64,000 nucleotides of DNA from Pisaster brevispinus (GCA_023634235.1 JAMKCF010000006.1:23327163-23391162); one strand, 5' to 3'. Shown: positions 45,490 to 57,343, counted from the stretch's first letter. A program made the numbers and translations. Notes: generated by a model not told the origin, from the sequence alone.

Positions 45490-48050
45490 CAAGAGAGTTT
45501 TTAAGTTGTACTTTGCTGAGATAGTTTTCCATCAGTCGAATCGGAAAGACCATTGTCACCGGAACATCAAATTGAAGATTGTGCCCCAAATCCGACTTTC
45601 GGAGTTATATACATTAGCCTTGGAAGCAAATCCTAAAACCTTCATGGATTAAACATTTTTGACTAACCGACCTTCCTGAGCGAGATAATGGGGAAATTAC
45701 GGTGACCTCGACGCTCAAATTTCCGACTCGTTTTGGAAAACGTTTCTCAAGAAAAAGGGATTTGAAAAAAGGTGACGCTGCGTCGCACATCCATTATAAG
45801 ATGTTTATTGTAAATATTATTTATTTTTTTATTGTTATTTTTTTTTGGCATAACGTAAATATTTAAACAAATAGTTTTAGATATAGGGTTGTCATAACAT
45901 TTTTTTCCCCTGTGTTTCAAGTTTTTTTTGTAAACAGCTAGTAATGATATTTCCTGATTGCTCTTGCTGGTTTTTATTGTTCGTTGTTTTCAGTTTCATT
46001 CTCATTGTTTTCTGAGAAATGTGATTCAGGTTTTGTCTGAGTTTGGTTTCACTAATTTTACTTCATTTGAAATATTTCGTCTAGTGATTGTCTCTTCGTT
46101 TTGAAATAGATATAAATGACAGCCCCCCTCCTGAAAAAAAATGAAACAACATTTCAAATCCATAGCTGAAAAAATTTTAATTAAGAAAAGTCGAGTTTGA
46201 TGTCAATGAAATGAACAAAACCTAAGTCAGTGAGTTACACATCACAAAAACATAAGCATTTAACAAATGTAAGTGTACAAAGGAGAAAGAATGCTTTTAA
46301 TTGAACGGAAACGGCAACAAGTTATCTTTGCTGAAATTTATTTGAAATTTTTTTAGTCATTAATAGTTGAATGTGTAAAAAACAATCATTTTGAATACCC
46401 TTCTCCTGTGCGTTAGGAAGATTCACGAAAAGCCCTGTTACGTCATTACTTATGTTACGTCATATGTTGGAGTTTCGTTTTGTATAGCCGCTTTGTTGCA
46501 GCATGGAGATATAACAAATCAACATCCCACACCTGACGTCAAAGTATTGTCAATTTGACGCATGCCGTCAACGGCAGAAGTGTTTCTAGTTTTTCACAAC
46601 TTTGAGGTTAGGGCCAAATTGTTTGCTCGATAATTACGAGAAAACAGAGGTGTACAAATATCAAAGTTACTTTTATGTGATAAACAAAAACATTATACAC
46701 AAGTTTAAACACCCTTCCCGATGATTTTTGTTGCTCAAGTAGCTGTTTAATTCAACAGTTTCCCGGTGATTTAAAGGCAATTTTGCTCAATTCCATTGTC
46801 AGCACTAAGATTCTTTTAGTGGGTGTGTGTGTGTGGTGGTTGTCGTTGCTGTTTTTGTGCGTGAGGTTTTTTTCTTTTTCTATCTACTTTTTTTGGTTTT
46901 ATTTTGCGGGATATTCACTTCATACGGTAGTTTTGTTCACGCCGCATTCACCCAGTTTGGCTTTCCGCAGAGGCTTTCCCTAGCCTTAATAATTCCACTT
47001 GCATTACTGCATTTTTTATAAGGAATTTGTAAAGAAGAAATTATAGTTTCTTCTTTACAAAGCCTTGCCCTAAAAGTTCTTCACTGCCCTCTTTACTTTC
47101 TCTTCGGCATTTTCATGTATTTTCTTGTATGCTTTTTATGCACTCTAGATTACAAAATGTCTCGTGGTACTTCTTTTTAACTTGTCAATGCCACTCAGTT
47201 CCCAGTAGGTTTCTGGCGTAACTCAATTTCAGACGTTTTTACGTTGCTTTCTTAGGAACGTGCTCGGCCAGACTTATGACATACAGTAAGAAATATAAGA
47301 GATGTGGGGAGCATTGGATTGCAATACAGATGGGTATTTCGTTCATTCGTTTAAAAACATAAACATGGAAAATGTACAAAATGTCTAACATTGATTAAAG
47401 CTCCAGAACAGGACAGTACAATTTTGAAACATTAAGAAATAATTGAAAATGAGTTCAGGCAACATCTTTGTTTTAAACAGTGCAGTAGAACATTGGCAAG
47501 AGTTGTTATTTTATTAATCAAATGTAAAAAGTTAGTAATTTCATAGTAGTCTTTTAGAAGACAAATAGTTTATATTACTTGATAAAAAATACGATAGTCT
47601 AAATCATAAAAAAGTTGAGCAAGATTAAAGGGGACTTTGAAGTAGTTGTAGTAAAAGACTGACAACTAATCAAAGAACTCTACATAAATAAACAAAAGCA
47701 CGTCAATAATAGACGTAAGCACAGTCTGTCCCCAAACTTGTTTTATCCGGGCATGCTTAAACTATCAAAGAAGAATTCCTACAAAACAACTGGGATATCC
47801 GAAATAACCGTAACTCACCCATGTGAAACATTTGGGTAAAAGAATCAAAGTACCGATGGACACAGTAGTTTGCCCTCATTTAAATATGTTTCAGTTGTCA
47901 AGTCAAGTTTACTCTTTCGAAGACCTAATAACTTCATGCCGTAACGTGTCGTGATTTGACCCAAATGTTCGTCTTGTAAGTCATTTGGTTTGTACGAGAG
48001 CGCAGAGAGGAGCGAGAAACTGACCGGCAAACACCCACAAATAGCGGGAA
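45490..48050. other. spacer between V-C3 and V-D1
   Basis: Duplicated blocks as in the V-C1/V-C2 spacer (45500-45620, 45920-46090, 46150-46750 with a TGACGTCA at 46534-46541). A perfect 15-bp hairpin stem lies at 47026-47040 / 47047-47061 (TTTGTAAAGAAGAAA with a 6-base loop). Open frames here are T-rich and unconvincing. Confidence 0.55.
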
Positions 48051-48061
48051 TACTCTCGACT

Positions 48062-48068
48062 TATAAAT
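48062..48068 (+). promoter_or_regulatory. TATA box candidate of V-D1
   Basis: TATAAAT inside CTTATAAATTGC, followed 48 bp later by ATCAAACTGAGAATCTCTTT. V-D2 has CTTATAAAGG at the corresponding place (51676-51683) and ACCAAACTGAGAATTTCTT after it. Sequence between these points is not conserved, which makes the shared TATA stand out. Confidence 0.5.
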
Positions 48069-48201
48069 TGCAATTGAGCTACGGCACTGCACCGATAAAG
48101 GTCTAAATCAAACTGAGAATCTCTTTTTGAAGACTGTCGTTGTGGTATTGACCCGCATGTGTTGCTTGTGGTCAAACTGGATCATTCATCTGAATGTTGG
48201 A

Positions 48202-48871
48202 ATGGGAGGCCCTGTAACAGTCATATTAACTGTTTTATTGTTCGGGTTGCACACAACCTGTTCTGGGAATGTTGCAACCAACTTAACTATGTTTGTTTTC
48301 ACGTACAGACACCCATTCAATTCGATCTATTCAGAAAGCCGTATATTACCAGCCCTTGAGATTGCTCGTGAAACTATCTCGCATCGTGTGGAGAGAGGCG
48401 AGTATGCCAACTTCACTCTACAGTGGGTTTACTCACTACATGGTTGCAGTCACGGCGTACAGCATGCTGTAGGTGAAGCAGCTGAGCTGTATTTTAAACA
48501 GGCCGTAGTTGCTTATATTGGACCACCTTGCAGTTACCCCATCTCAAGTGTAGCTGACTTCGCAGCTGCAAAGGGTATACCAATTTTCTCCGGCAGTGCT
48601 GGTTCCAGGGAATTGGATGATAAAGTAAGGTATCCAACATTGACCCAAACTGTGTATAAACCAAGCACTATGGCATCTTTCTTGAGGGAATTGTTTTCTG
48701 TGTACGGGTGGAATTCCTGTGTTTTGATTCAATTTGGGCATTTCTTCATTCTACCTGCTACTAATATTGAAGCTGCTTTTTATGAAGCTGGAGTTAGAGT
48801 GTTTGATTTTCACTTAAAGAACGTCCATGACTTGGATGTTATATTGGAAGAAGCTTCTTTGAACAGCCGAA
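48202..48871 (+). CDS. V-D1: first coding exon, ANF-receptor lobe
   Basis: 223 residues plus one base, donor CGAA|GTAAGT, phase 1. ATG at 48202 (TTGGAATGGGA, good context) gives the signal peptide MGGPVTVILTVLLFGLHTTC. A weaker in-frame ATG at 48157 would add 15 residues (MCCLWSNWIIHLNVG), also conserved in V-D2. Mature part: SGNVATNLTMFVFTYRHPFN, SIYSESRILPALEIARETIS, YANFTLQWVYSLHGCSHG, YFKQAVVAYIGPPCSYPI and GIPIFSGSAGSREL, then RYPTLTQTVYKPSTMASFLR and YGWNSCVLIQFG. D exons carry a second N-glycosylation site (NLT/NLS) in the first strand and an extra cysteine (SCVL), shared with V-E1. Confidence 0.92.
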
Positions 48872-48899
48872 GTAAGTATCGCCATTAAAAAAAACAAAA

Positions 48900-51100
48900 A
48901 AACAAACAAACATTGCGTACTTTATTCTTTTTTGATTGAACATTCAGCAGATTGTCCACAAGTAACGACAGGCTAAAGAGATTTGAAATATAAACCCCAT
49001 TATGGGTAATCCGAAACAGTAACTAAACACAAAGTGAGACCAAAATGCCTTTACAAATCAACAGTGAGACTTAATCTGACTAAACTCGGAGGGGTTGAGT
49101 TGGGAGGCGGATAAGGGGCTTTGTATACAAAATGGTCAGGTAGTCTTTGGTAGAATTGATCCGAAAACGAAATTGGCTGGTGAAAATTGTAGCTTCCTTT
49201 GGTTTGTTTTGGCTGTACTTTGAAGTGGAACGAATATGACGTATTAGGATTAACACGTCTGTTACCATGGAATACAAACAAACTAAGATGATGATTCTTT
49301 TGATCTGAACGTAGTTAAAGACGAGGTAAATGATTAGTCATTCTAAAAACTAATGATCATTCCTTACAAACTAAAACCACTTTGACGTGTCAGGAAACAC
49401 AACTGTTTTATTCAAGGAAGACTATCTAGTTTTTTTTTATAACATTGACACTCGATTCCAGTCAGATTTTGTGTAGCGTTTGGCTCCAGATATCGATTCA
49501 GTGGCGCATAGTTCCGTGTTAAAAAGCGAGGGACGGTTGTTTTTGAAATTGTGTGAAATAACGTAAGCCTTTTAGTTGTGTCGATTGCTGAGGTGGATCT
49601 AGGGTAAATGTTGAGGGTGGCGACTACTCATCGGTTAAGGAATTGCGCAGCACACAATGAGAACATTTTACATCGTTTTGACCACCGGGCGCCGCTCCTT
49701 GGCAGGGCCCGCTCCAGGGTCCCGAGTAATTCTTATAATTGAGATAATGTCCTTGCATTCTGAGCATATCTGAGGTAACTTTAGAGCAAAAGTATGTTAA
49801 CTTTTTTTCTAGTTTTCTCCTTAATTATTGGTTTTGGGGTTCTTTTTAGCAAAAAGAAAAATGTCATTCGAATCAGTGAAAGTAGGGAAGCGTCCAAGTG
49901 AGCAACGCGGAACCTACCACGTCGTGGGGTTTAGGGCCCGCTCAAGGGCTCCGAAAATGTTTGAAACGGAGATGCTCTCTTTTGAACTCTTAAATTGTTT
50001 TGATCATGTAATGAGCAGATTTATATTGAACTGTCTGTGTTTCTCTGTATTTGCAAAACAACTATCCCCGAACATATAAAGAAAATTGAAAATAAACGAA
50101 TAGAATGAATGAATATGTATGTAAAAATGAATGAAGAAACGACTAAAATGAATAAGCAGTGGGCACAATTATGGAGTCATGCAAGCCGAGCGTACATCAC
50201 GAATCATGTCCTGGGTATCCAGAAAGTTGTCAGGTTGAAGATTGAAGATTTGATTTGGTGTATTCTCCGCACGTTTGTCTTATGTGTCTGTTTTGCCCTG
50301 TTTGCTATAGACTTGTGGACAAGTCATACAAATGTGTTTCGCGGTGATAGCGTAACGGCTCTCCCGCAACTATCTCGCGAGACTGCTGCTCTGCGCGAGG
50401 CTAATGCTCTGACGGCTGCGGTCTTTGCTATTGCTGTCTTTCTTTAAAATGTTAATTGGCTAAAAATTGGGAACTGTAAAAACACACATCGTGAAGCATA
50501 AAAGGTGAATGGCCTTATCGCGGGATTATTTTATTATTTAAAAATGTATATTTTTTGGGGGGGATATATTTTAAGCCTTTCTGGGCAATCTTTCTAGTAG
50601 GATTGTTTAGCGCTGTTTGCGTTTTTTCCCTCTATACTTTTAGTTTCGTTCTTTAAAATGCGTTATCCTCTCGGCTCAATATAAATTGAATAGGTTGCGC
50701 CTTCTGGGAAACACGCTTGTTCAGCAATTTTTAAAGACATTTTACAAACAGAATAAGAAGACCAAATCAACTTTATTAAAGTTATGTGTAAACTTCTTCC
50801 GTGTTATATTCTTGTCAATACTGTACGTTCTACACACCTGGATATTGTTGTATGCATGTTATGTTTCAACCTCAAGAACATGACAGGGATAAGCGAATGG
50901 CTAAACAGATCTTGATTTTCCAGAATGACTAACTTATCAGGTACTTTGGGTGTAATTGTTTTGGTATTCCGCTCCCTAATCTAGTTTGATGTAGCTGTAC
51001 CGGAATTCTTTCTATGATGTTGGTGTCATTGATTAGTACGCGGTATCAGATATGCATTTCAGAACAAGCCTGTTGTTGCGATTTAATATTGTGCTGACCA
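48900..51100. other. spacer between V-D1 and V-D2
   Basis: An AAACAAAC run follows V-D1. 48960-49110 repeats after V-D2 (52570-52720: TATAAACCCCATTATGGGTA, CCGAAACAGTAACTAAACA). 49500-50000 has a diverged copy at 54820-55450 (GTGTGAAATAACG, CCTTTTAGTTGTGT, GAGATG..GATGCTCTCTT). The open frames at 49828-50079 and 50109-50447 are unrecognised. Confidence 0.5.
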
Positions 51101-51169
51101 AGGTCTTCACGAAGTATTACAACCAGTCAGAAGTACCTTAGAGAATCTGCTATTGGGAGAGTAAATGTC

Positions 51170-51520
51170 ACGAGCGGCGGAGAAAGACTTTCATCCAATG
51201 TCGGCATTCAATCAATGCAAATATAACAACCAAAGAATTTCTGTTGAATGGTGTCAGCGGAGAAATGTCGGCATTCAATCAATAGAAGTATAGCTTTCTA
51301 TTGAAAAAAAGCGTGACCAAAAAAACTTAATTGCTCTTCACAAACCAAAATTACGCTACTTCTAAATGTACACATTGAATTACCTTCGCTATCTAGGGAA
51401 AAGAACACGATAACTTTTTTGATTTCGTTTCACAAAGAACGTAATTCCCTGTGTCGACTTAAGTCGACATGCTCGTTATGAAGAGTATAAAAAGCTAGAC
51501 GTTCCGGAGTTACATCATAG
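51170..51520 (+). promoter_or_regulatory. conserved upstream block of V-D2
   Basis: Homologous to 44220-44690: GTCACGAGCGGCGGAGAAAG, GTCGGCATTCAAT, TTGATTTCGTTTCACAAAG, GTCGACTTAAGTCGACATGC and GAGTATAAAAAGCTAGACG / GTTCCGGAGTTA. It has a full TATAAAAAG at 51486-51494 where V-C3 has TATAACAAG. Confidence 0.6.
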
Positions 51521-51675
51521 CAGTCTGCCCAGTCCATTAAGAAGGCGTGATGTAAAAATCACAGGACTGATGCAAAAGAATAATGAACGGAGTTTCGACG
51601 AACTTGGTTTTGGTTTGCAAAGTGATATATATCTAAGTTTAACTCTCTGCCTTACCGTTGGTATTGCAACCAGCT

Positions 51676-51683
51676 TATAAAGG
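51676..51683 (+). promoter_or_regulatory. TATA box candidate of V-D2
   Basis: TATAAAGG in CAGCTTATAAAGGTTTG, about 125 bp before the preferred ATG. It corresponds to the V-D1 TATA. Confidence 0.45.
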
Positions 51684-51802
51684 TTTGTTTTCACGTAAAA
51701 CCAAACTGAGAATTTCTTGATCTCTTTTTAAAGACTGTCGTTGTGGTATTGACCTGCATGTGTTGCTTGTGGTCAAACTGGACCATTCATCTGAATGTTG
51801 GA

Positions 51803-52472
51803 ATGGGAGGCCATGTAACAGTCCTATTGACTGTTTTGTTGTTCGGGTTGCACACAACCTGTTCTGGGAATGTTGCAACCAACTTATCTATGTTTGTTTT
51901 CACGTACAGACACTCATTCAATTCAATCTATTCAGAGAGCCGTATATTACCAGCCCTTGAGATTGCTCGTGAAACCATCTCGCGTCGTGTGGAGAGAGGC
52001 GAGTATGCCAACTTCACTCTACAGTGGGTTTACTCACTACATGGTTGCAGTCACGGCGTACAGCATGCTGTAGGTGAAGCAGCTGAGCTGTATTTTAAAC
52101 AGGCCGTAGTTGCTTATATTGGACCACCTTGCAGTTACCCCATCTCAAGTGTAGCTGACTTCGCAGCTGCAAAGGGTATACCAATTTTCTCCGGCAGTGC
52201 TGGTTCCAGGGAATTGGATGATAAAGTAAGGTATCCAACATTGACCCAAACTGTGTATAAACCAAGCACTATGGCATCTTTCTTGAGGGAATTGTTTTCT
52301 GCGTACGGGTGGAATTCCTGTGTTTTGATTCAGTTTGGGCATTTCTTCATTCGACCTGCTATTAATATTGAAGCTGCTTTTTATGAAGCTGGAGTTAGAG
52401 TGTTTGATTCTCACTTAAAGAACGTCCATGACTTGGATATTATATTGGAAGAAGCTTCTTTGACCAGCCGAA
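51803..52472 (+). CDS. V-D2: first coding exon, ANF-receptor lobe
   Basis: 223 residues plus one base, donor CGAA|GTAAGT, phase 1. Near-duplicate of V-D1. By eye the central ~315 bases (51985-52301, against 48384-48700) are identical. Differences sit at the two ends: GGHVTVLL, NLSMF, RHSF and SRRV on one side; FSAYG, IRPAIN, VFDSHL, LDIIL and LTSRS on the other. Most of these differences change the amino acid. An upstream in-frame ATG at 51758 exists. The unit duplicated with it includes the 3' flank to about 52720. Confidence 0.92.
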
Positions 52473-52876
52473 GTAAGTATCGCCATTTACAACATTTAAA
52501 CTAGTAAATAAACGATGCGTACTCTATTCTATTTTGGTTGAACATTCAGCACAAGTATCCACAAGTAAACGACAAGCTAAAGAGATTTGACTTGAAATAT
52601 AAACCCCATTATGGGTAATCCGAAACAGTAACTAAACATAAAGTGAGACCAAAATGCTTTTACAAACCAACAGTGAAACTTTTGGTCTGACTGAACTCGG
52701 AGGTGTTTTGTTGGGAGACGGCTGGGTGGGGCTTTGTATACAAATATAGAGAACTCTGGTTTTACCCCGGTACTCACTTAAAGCCAGTTTTCTTGTAAAG
52801 CCAAAAACAGGAAGTTGCGAAACAGCGCGCCAACTTAATTATTTTTACGGTTTACCTGATCGCAACGTCGTGAAAC

Positions 52877-53228
52877 TTAAAAGACTTTCTTTCGACCAAC
52901 TCATTCCCATTAGTTAAATATTAGAATACTTTCAGACTGTTAACGGAACTAGACGATGACGTGATTGCATCTTCTTACAATGAAATAATTGTAAGAAGAT
53001 GGATCACGAGTTTGGAGCTAGACTTCTATTGCAGTCTTGTTGGTGTAAAAGAATCTTAAGACTTTCTTGCGACCAACTCATTCCCATCAGTTAAATATTA
53101 GAATACTTTCAGAATGTTAACGGAACCAGACGATGACGTGATTGCATCTTCTTACAATGAAATAATTGTAAGAAGATGGATCACGAGTTCGGAGCTAGAC
53201 TTTTATTGCAGTCTTGTCGGTGTAAAAG
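52877..53228. repeat. 175-bp tandem duplication, each copy with a 14-bp hairpin
   Basis: CCAACTCATTCCCATTAGTT...GAATACTTTCAGACTGTTAA...GACGATGACGTGATTG occurs at 52897 and again at about 53070. Each copy contains CATCTTCTTACAAT, loop GAAATA, then ATTGTAAGAAGATG: a perfect 14-bp stem extended by a near-complementary GTGAT/ATCAC outer stem. It is possibly a small inverted-repeat element that duplicated with its flanks. Confidence 0.85.
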
Positions 53229-53239
53229 TTAATGCATAA

Positions 53240-53900
53240 TTCTGTTGCTAATGTGATAATGCTCATAAATTAAAATACAAGTTTCAAATATTGTACGTGG
53301 CATGCTTATAACCAATGAGCACAACTTTTAAACTTCTTTATGCTGCGTCCATCTTAGACACTTTGAATGGATTTAATCACAACCCTCTTTTAGAACAAGT
53401 TTTACATTATGTGTGACTTGCGTTAAAATTACTTCAGTGATGTTAATGGCCCACACAGGGGTTTACTGGTATGCATAAGCTATGCAATGGAAAGGTGCAT
53501 GCGCATAACCCGCGTGGCGGCCCAGCCCAGCTTGTTGTGTTTGTAACAGTGACACTGCATCCTCCGCTTTTACTTATAGTTGATTCATAGGTAAGAGAAC
53601 ATAAAAAAAATATAAAAAATGAAGGACAGATTAAACGACAGATTAATTCGACGGTCAGCGTTAGTATACGTTTTTTATGGTAAAGGCGGTTTCTAGCTGT
53701 TTTGCCTTGAGAGGAGGCTAAGTAGATGCTGAGATTTTGTAAAGATGGATGGGTGCTGTTAAAATTCCAAGGTTGTAATTTCTTTGAACGTTTGAATATA
53801 AGAAGCACTAGTGATTCGCTGATGGGAGGACACGACGAAGAAAAGCCGAGAAGAAAGTACGACAATCTTCTTATTTGCCTTCACACTGTGAATACGACAA
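53240..53900. other. upstream region of V-E1
   Basis: No TATA box or block shared with other V units was recognised. The V-E1 frame is open for 65 codons before its preferred ATG (from an ATG at 53726), so the 5' part may be leader or coding. Confidence 0.4.
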
Positions 53901-53920
53901 TTTGTTTCAAGCCAGAAATA

Positions 53921-54581
53921 ATGGAAGGTTTACAAGCACTGTTGACAGTCTTATCGTTTGCCCTGACGCTGTCTTGTGTTGTAGCAACCGATGTGAATGT
54001 AGTTGTATTTTTGTTTAGACGTGAGTCCGTTTATGGTGACACTCGTTTATTACCGGCCCTTGAGATTGCCCGTGAAACCATTTGGCACCGCGTAGAGAGA
54101 GGAGAGTATGCCAACTTTACTCTGGGTTGGGATTACTCAGCAGAAGGTTGTGGACATGGTGTTCAGTTTGCCGTCAGAGAAGCGGCTCAATTGGTCTTTG
54201 AGAAAGATGTCGTGGCTTTTTTCGGACCTTCTTGCAGTTCCAGTATGCAGAGTGTTGCCGACTTCGCAGCACCCATGAATATTCCCATTTTTTCGGGAAG
54301 TGCTGGTGCAGTGGAGCTGGATAACAAAAAACGATACCAGACACTTACTCAGACTGTGCATAGACCACGAACCATGGTTTACTTCGTCGTGGAACTCTTT
54401 CTTCGCTATGGGTGGGATTCTTGCGTCTTATTGCGAAAGGGTCATCTCTTCTTACGCGTAGGTGTCACTATGGAAGAGGTTCTTCGTGAAGCTAATATAA
54501 GACCCTATTCAATTTACCCGGCAAGTTCGAGTGAAGAAGAGTTTACATCTGCCTTGAAAGAAGCATCTTTGAATGGCCGAA
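53921..54581 (+). CDS. V-E1: first coding exon, ANF-receptor lobe
   Basis: 220 residues plus one base, donor CGAA|GTGAGT, phase 1. The preferred start is the ATG of MEGLQALLTVLSFALTLSCV, a clean signal peptide. In-frame ATGs at 53726 and 53822 would add a hydrophilic leader (EEKPRRKYDNL) that would hide the signal peptide. Mature: TDVNVVVFLFRRESVYGDTR, YANFTLGWDYSAEGCGHGVQ, LVFEKDVVAFFGPSCSSSMQ, APMNIPIFSGSAGAVELD, RYQTLTQTVHRPRTMVYFVV and YGWDSCVLLRKGHLFLRVGV. It ends SSSEEEFTSALKEASLNGR. It is the V exon nearest the shared exons (4.4 kb) and the only member of its type. Confidence 0.92.
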
Positions 54582-54932
54582 GTGAGTACCAAAGAAACGG
54601 ATACCATAACCGTTAAACCACACTTTATTGCAGTTTACTAGCACCTGTGATTCTTTTCTCATTATGTGCTTGACTTGGAAATTGTGGTTTGCAAGTCTCA
54701 TGGTTACTGGTGTAAACACACTCTCATGTTTGTTGACATTATTTTCAGTAAGAGTTTGTTGGTTGGTGTATTGTTCTGCTTCAAAAGATATACATGTAGT
54801 TTCATCGTATGTAAATCTTTGTCGAAAAGTGAGGGAGGGGCGGTTTTGAAATGTTGTGTGAAATAACGGATACCTTTTAGTTGTGTTTTCCCAAGGCGGA
54901 TCCAGGGTCTGGTAAAGGGTGGCGGATACTCG

Positions 54933-55128
<196 letters not shown>

Positions 55129-55675
55129 TCGTGCAGCAGGCAACGAGAGCCTTTTAGGCGTTGGGACCAGGGTATGCTTCCGAAACGGAACAATTCTTAT
55201 AGGTAATAATTTATATTCTATTGCAACCTATAAGCCTGTCTGTGTAATCTTTTGAGCAAAAGTAGTTTGAACGTGTTCCAATTTGCGATTTGTCCGTGTT
55301 AATGGAAAGGACGTTTCAAACGCCATCCTTCAGTGGGAAATAAGGGGAGCATGAGAGTGAGCATCGCACCCACCTACAACGTCTTAGGGTCAGGGACCCG
55401 TTCAAGGGCCCAAATAAATTGTGGAGATGGGGATGCTCTCTTGCGCATTTTGAACCTTGCTTGGCTATTTTCTGAGCAGGAAATTGAACTCGGAGCTGTT
55501 TTTCAGAATAGACCCGTTATCGTGACTTAATAATGTGCGGGCAGAATGTAATTATGAACTTTGTCCATGTGACCCAAGGGCCCCAGTTTTGTGTATAAGT
55601 AATGGGGCTACCCTGGAGAATAGACGAAATAAATTAATGAAAATTAATCCCCACCGAAAAAAAGCCACACAAAAC

Positions 55676-55696
55676 AACAACAGCAGCAGTAGCAGG

Positions 55697-55737
<41 letters not shown>

Positions 55738-55750
55738 AAGCAACAACAAC
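55676..55750. repeat. CAG/CAA trinucleotide repeat
   Basis: Interrupted (CAG)n with CAA, AGT, AGG and AAG units. No supporting exon is seen around it, so the Ser-rich or Leu-rich frames are not taken as genes. Confidence 0.9.
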
Positions 55751-55759
55751 GGAAAACAA

Positions 55760-56930
55760 AACCGGCATTTAAAGTATCGCAACCAGGGGTGCAATCTGTC
55801 TTGGGGGAGGGGGAGAGGCCATCAACGGTCGTAGCACTTACGGCGTAGGGTCTACGGGCCCGCTTAATGGCCCCTGGTGGGTTCAAGGGCGAAGAACTTG
55901 GCGCGGGTTCGGGGCGGAGCTGTTTGGTTTTAGCATGTCTGAATAGTCTAGGAAAGCTCTTCTTGCTACAAATATTTACATAAAATTGTTATAAAACTTA
56001 GACTTGTTTCAGAGACAGAAAGAACTAAAGACACAAGCCCAACATACATCATGATATAGTAATTCAATTACTTTAAACAAAACAGAAACACCGTTAATTG
56101 TCGACAATCTCCCTCCCTCCCTCGCGCGCACGCCCCCATGTTTCCTCGGTTGACACCATTCATTAATGTTTGAATTTCTCAACATCTTATTTGTTATCGA
56201 ATTATCGATAAATCTTTAAACTGTTTTTAAGTTTGTATACATTGACAAACTCCCATGCATTTAACTTGTTAGATTTGCACCGTCGACAGGCTACTACATG
56301 GATGGAATTGTGAGTAATAGTTTATCAACAATGCAAGGAATAGCAATATTGCTTACCAGCATCGAGCACTGTTGAGGACATTACTTGAAAACCACAGTTA
56401 CACGTACCTTCTCTAAATAAACCAATGCCCTGTTGGTTTACTTTGTTAAATAAAATGTTATATATACTATTTGGCAAGATTCAGATTCACATCAGAGGTA
56501 GATCACGCTTAAATTTAGTATGGTCATTGTTGTTAGAATTCTTTTGTTTTAAACATGGCAACAGTAATACTCCTTAGTACCATTGTCATTGGTTCTTTAC
56601 TTCTCTGTGGTAAATGCTATACAAATATTAAGAAATTCATATCAAAAGCATCATACTTAACACAAGCATGGTAAACTTCTGTAAAGCTCGCAGTGTCGTG
56701 AGTAATAATGGTGTTAGGTACCGTACCGATTTCAAACTCAGTCTCCTACCCCGCGATATATCAACCTTTAACTTTTCTCTAGTTTAGAACTAATAGTCTT
56801 GAGATGGCGCATTATATTGCCCAATATGAGATACACGAGTTTAAAAAAAACCTGGGGGACATTTGAAATAGTGTCTCCCACCCTTCAGAAAGGGAGGGGC
56901 GTGTTCCCCTGCCCCCCATGATTGACGCGC
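55760..56930. other. non-coding stretch
   Basis: Contains a GGGTCTACGGGCCCGCTTAA-type fragment related to 49930 and 55390, then AT-rich sequence without gene signals. Confidence 0.4.
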
Positions 56931-56934
56931 AAGG

Positions 56935-57195
56935 CCGCAACAAAGTGTAAAGAGAGTAAATATCACGAGCGCAGAGAAATTCTGAGTCTATGTCGGCACG
57001 CAAATACAAGTAGAAATCTAAGGATTTTTATTGAAAAGGCAGCCCTGAAAATAGTTGAGAGCTCTGACCAGACATAACTTGTGATTTTACACTATGGATT
57101 ACTTCACTGTCTAGGGAGAAGAGCGTAGAAACCTAATTGATTTCATTCTACACAGAAAATAACGTCCCTTGTAAAAACTTAACGTCGGCTGAAGT
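56935..57195 (+). promoter_or_regulatory. orphan copy of the V-C3/V-D2 upstream block
   Basis: AATATCACGAGCGCAGAGAA, ATGTCGGCA, TATGGATTACTTCACTGTCT, AGAAACCTAATTGATTTCAT and AGAAAATAAC follow the order of the live blocks at 44.2 and 51.2 kb. The TATA part and the exon are missing. A GTTT-type repeat and relic psi7 follow. Confidence 0.65.
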
Positions 57196-57291
57196 CGAAC
57201 TAATGTTGTTGTTGTTTTTGGGGGGTGTTTGTTTGTTTGTTTGTTTGTTGGGGTGTTTGTGCGTTTGATTGTGGGGGTGTTTGTGCGTTGG

Positions 57292-57343
57292 CTTGTTTGA
57301 AAAGCTGTAGTTAGAGTGTTTAATTTTCACTTCGTTGATGGAT
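57292..57343 (+). pseudogene. V-exon relic psi7 (D-type, about 50 bp)
   Basis: TTGAAAAGCTGTAGTTAGAG, TGTTTAATTTTCACTT matches the D-type 3' part (TATGAAGCTGGAGTTAGAGT, GTTTGATTTTCACTT). It is too short for more. Its place just after the orphan upstream block supports a deleted D-type unit. Confidence 0.65.

Noticed and set aside
17653..54581. V exons as eleven separate small genes for secreted proteins
   Set aside because: Each ends mid-domain at a strong donor in the same phase, K1 fits that phase, and the ligand-binding fold needs the second lobe from K1-K5. Secreted variants remain possible only as by-products.
55535..55886. Ser-rich (+) and Leu/Cys-rich (-) open frames
   Set aside because: Translation of the CAG/CAA repeat in several frames; no splice sites or conserved flanks.
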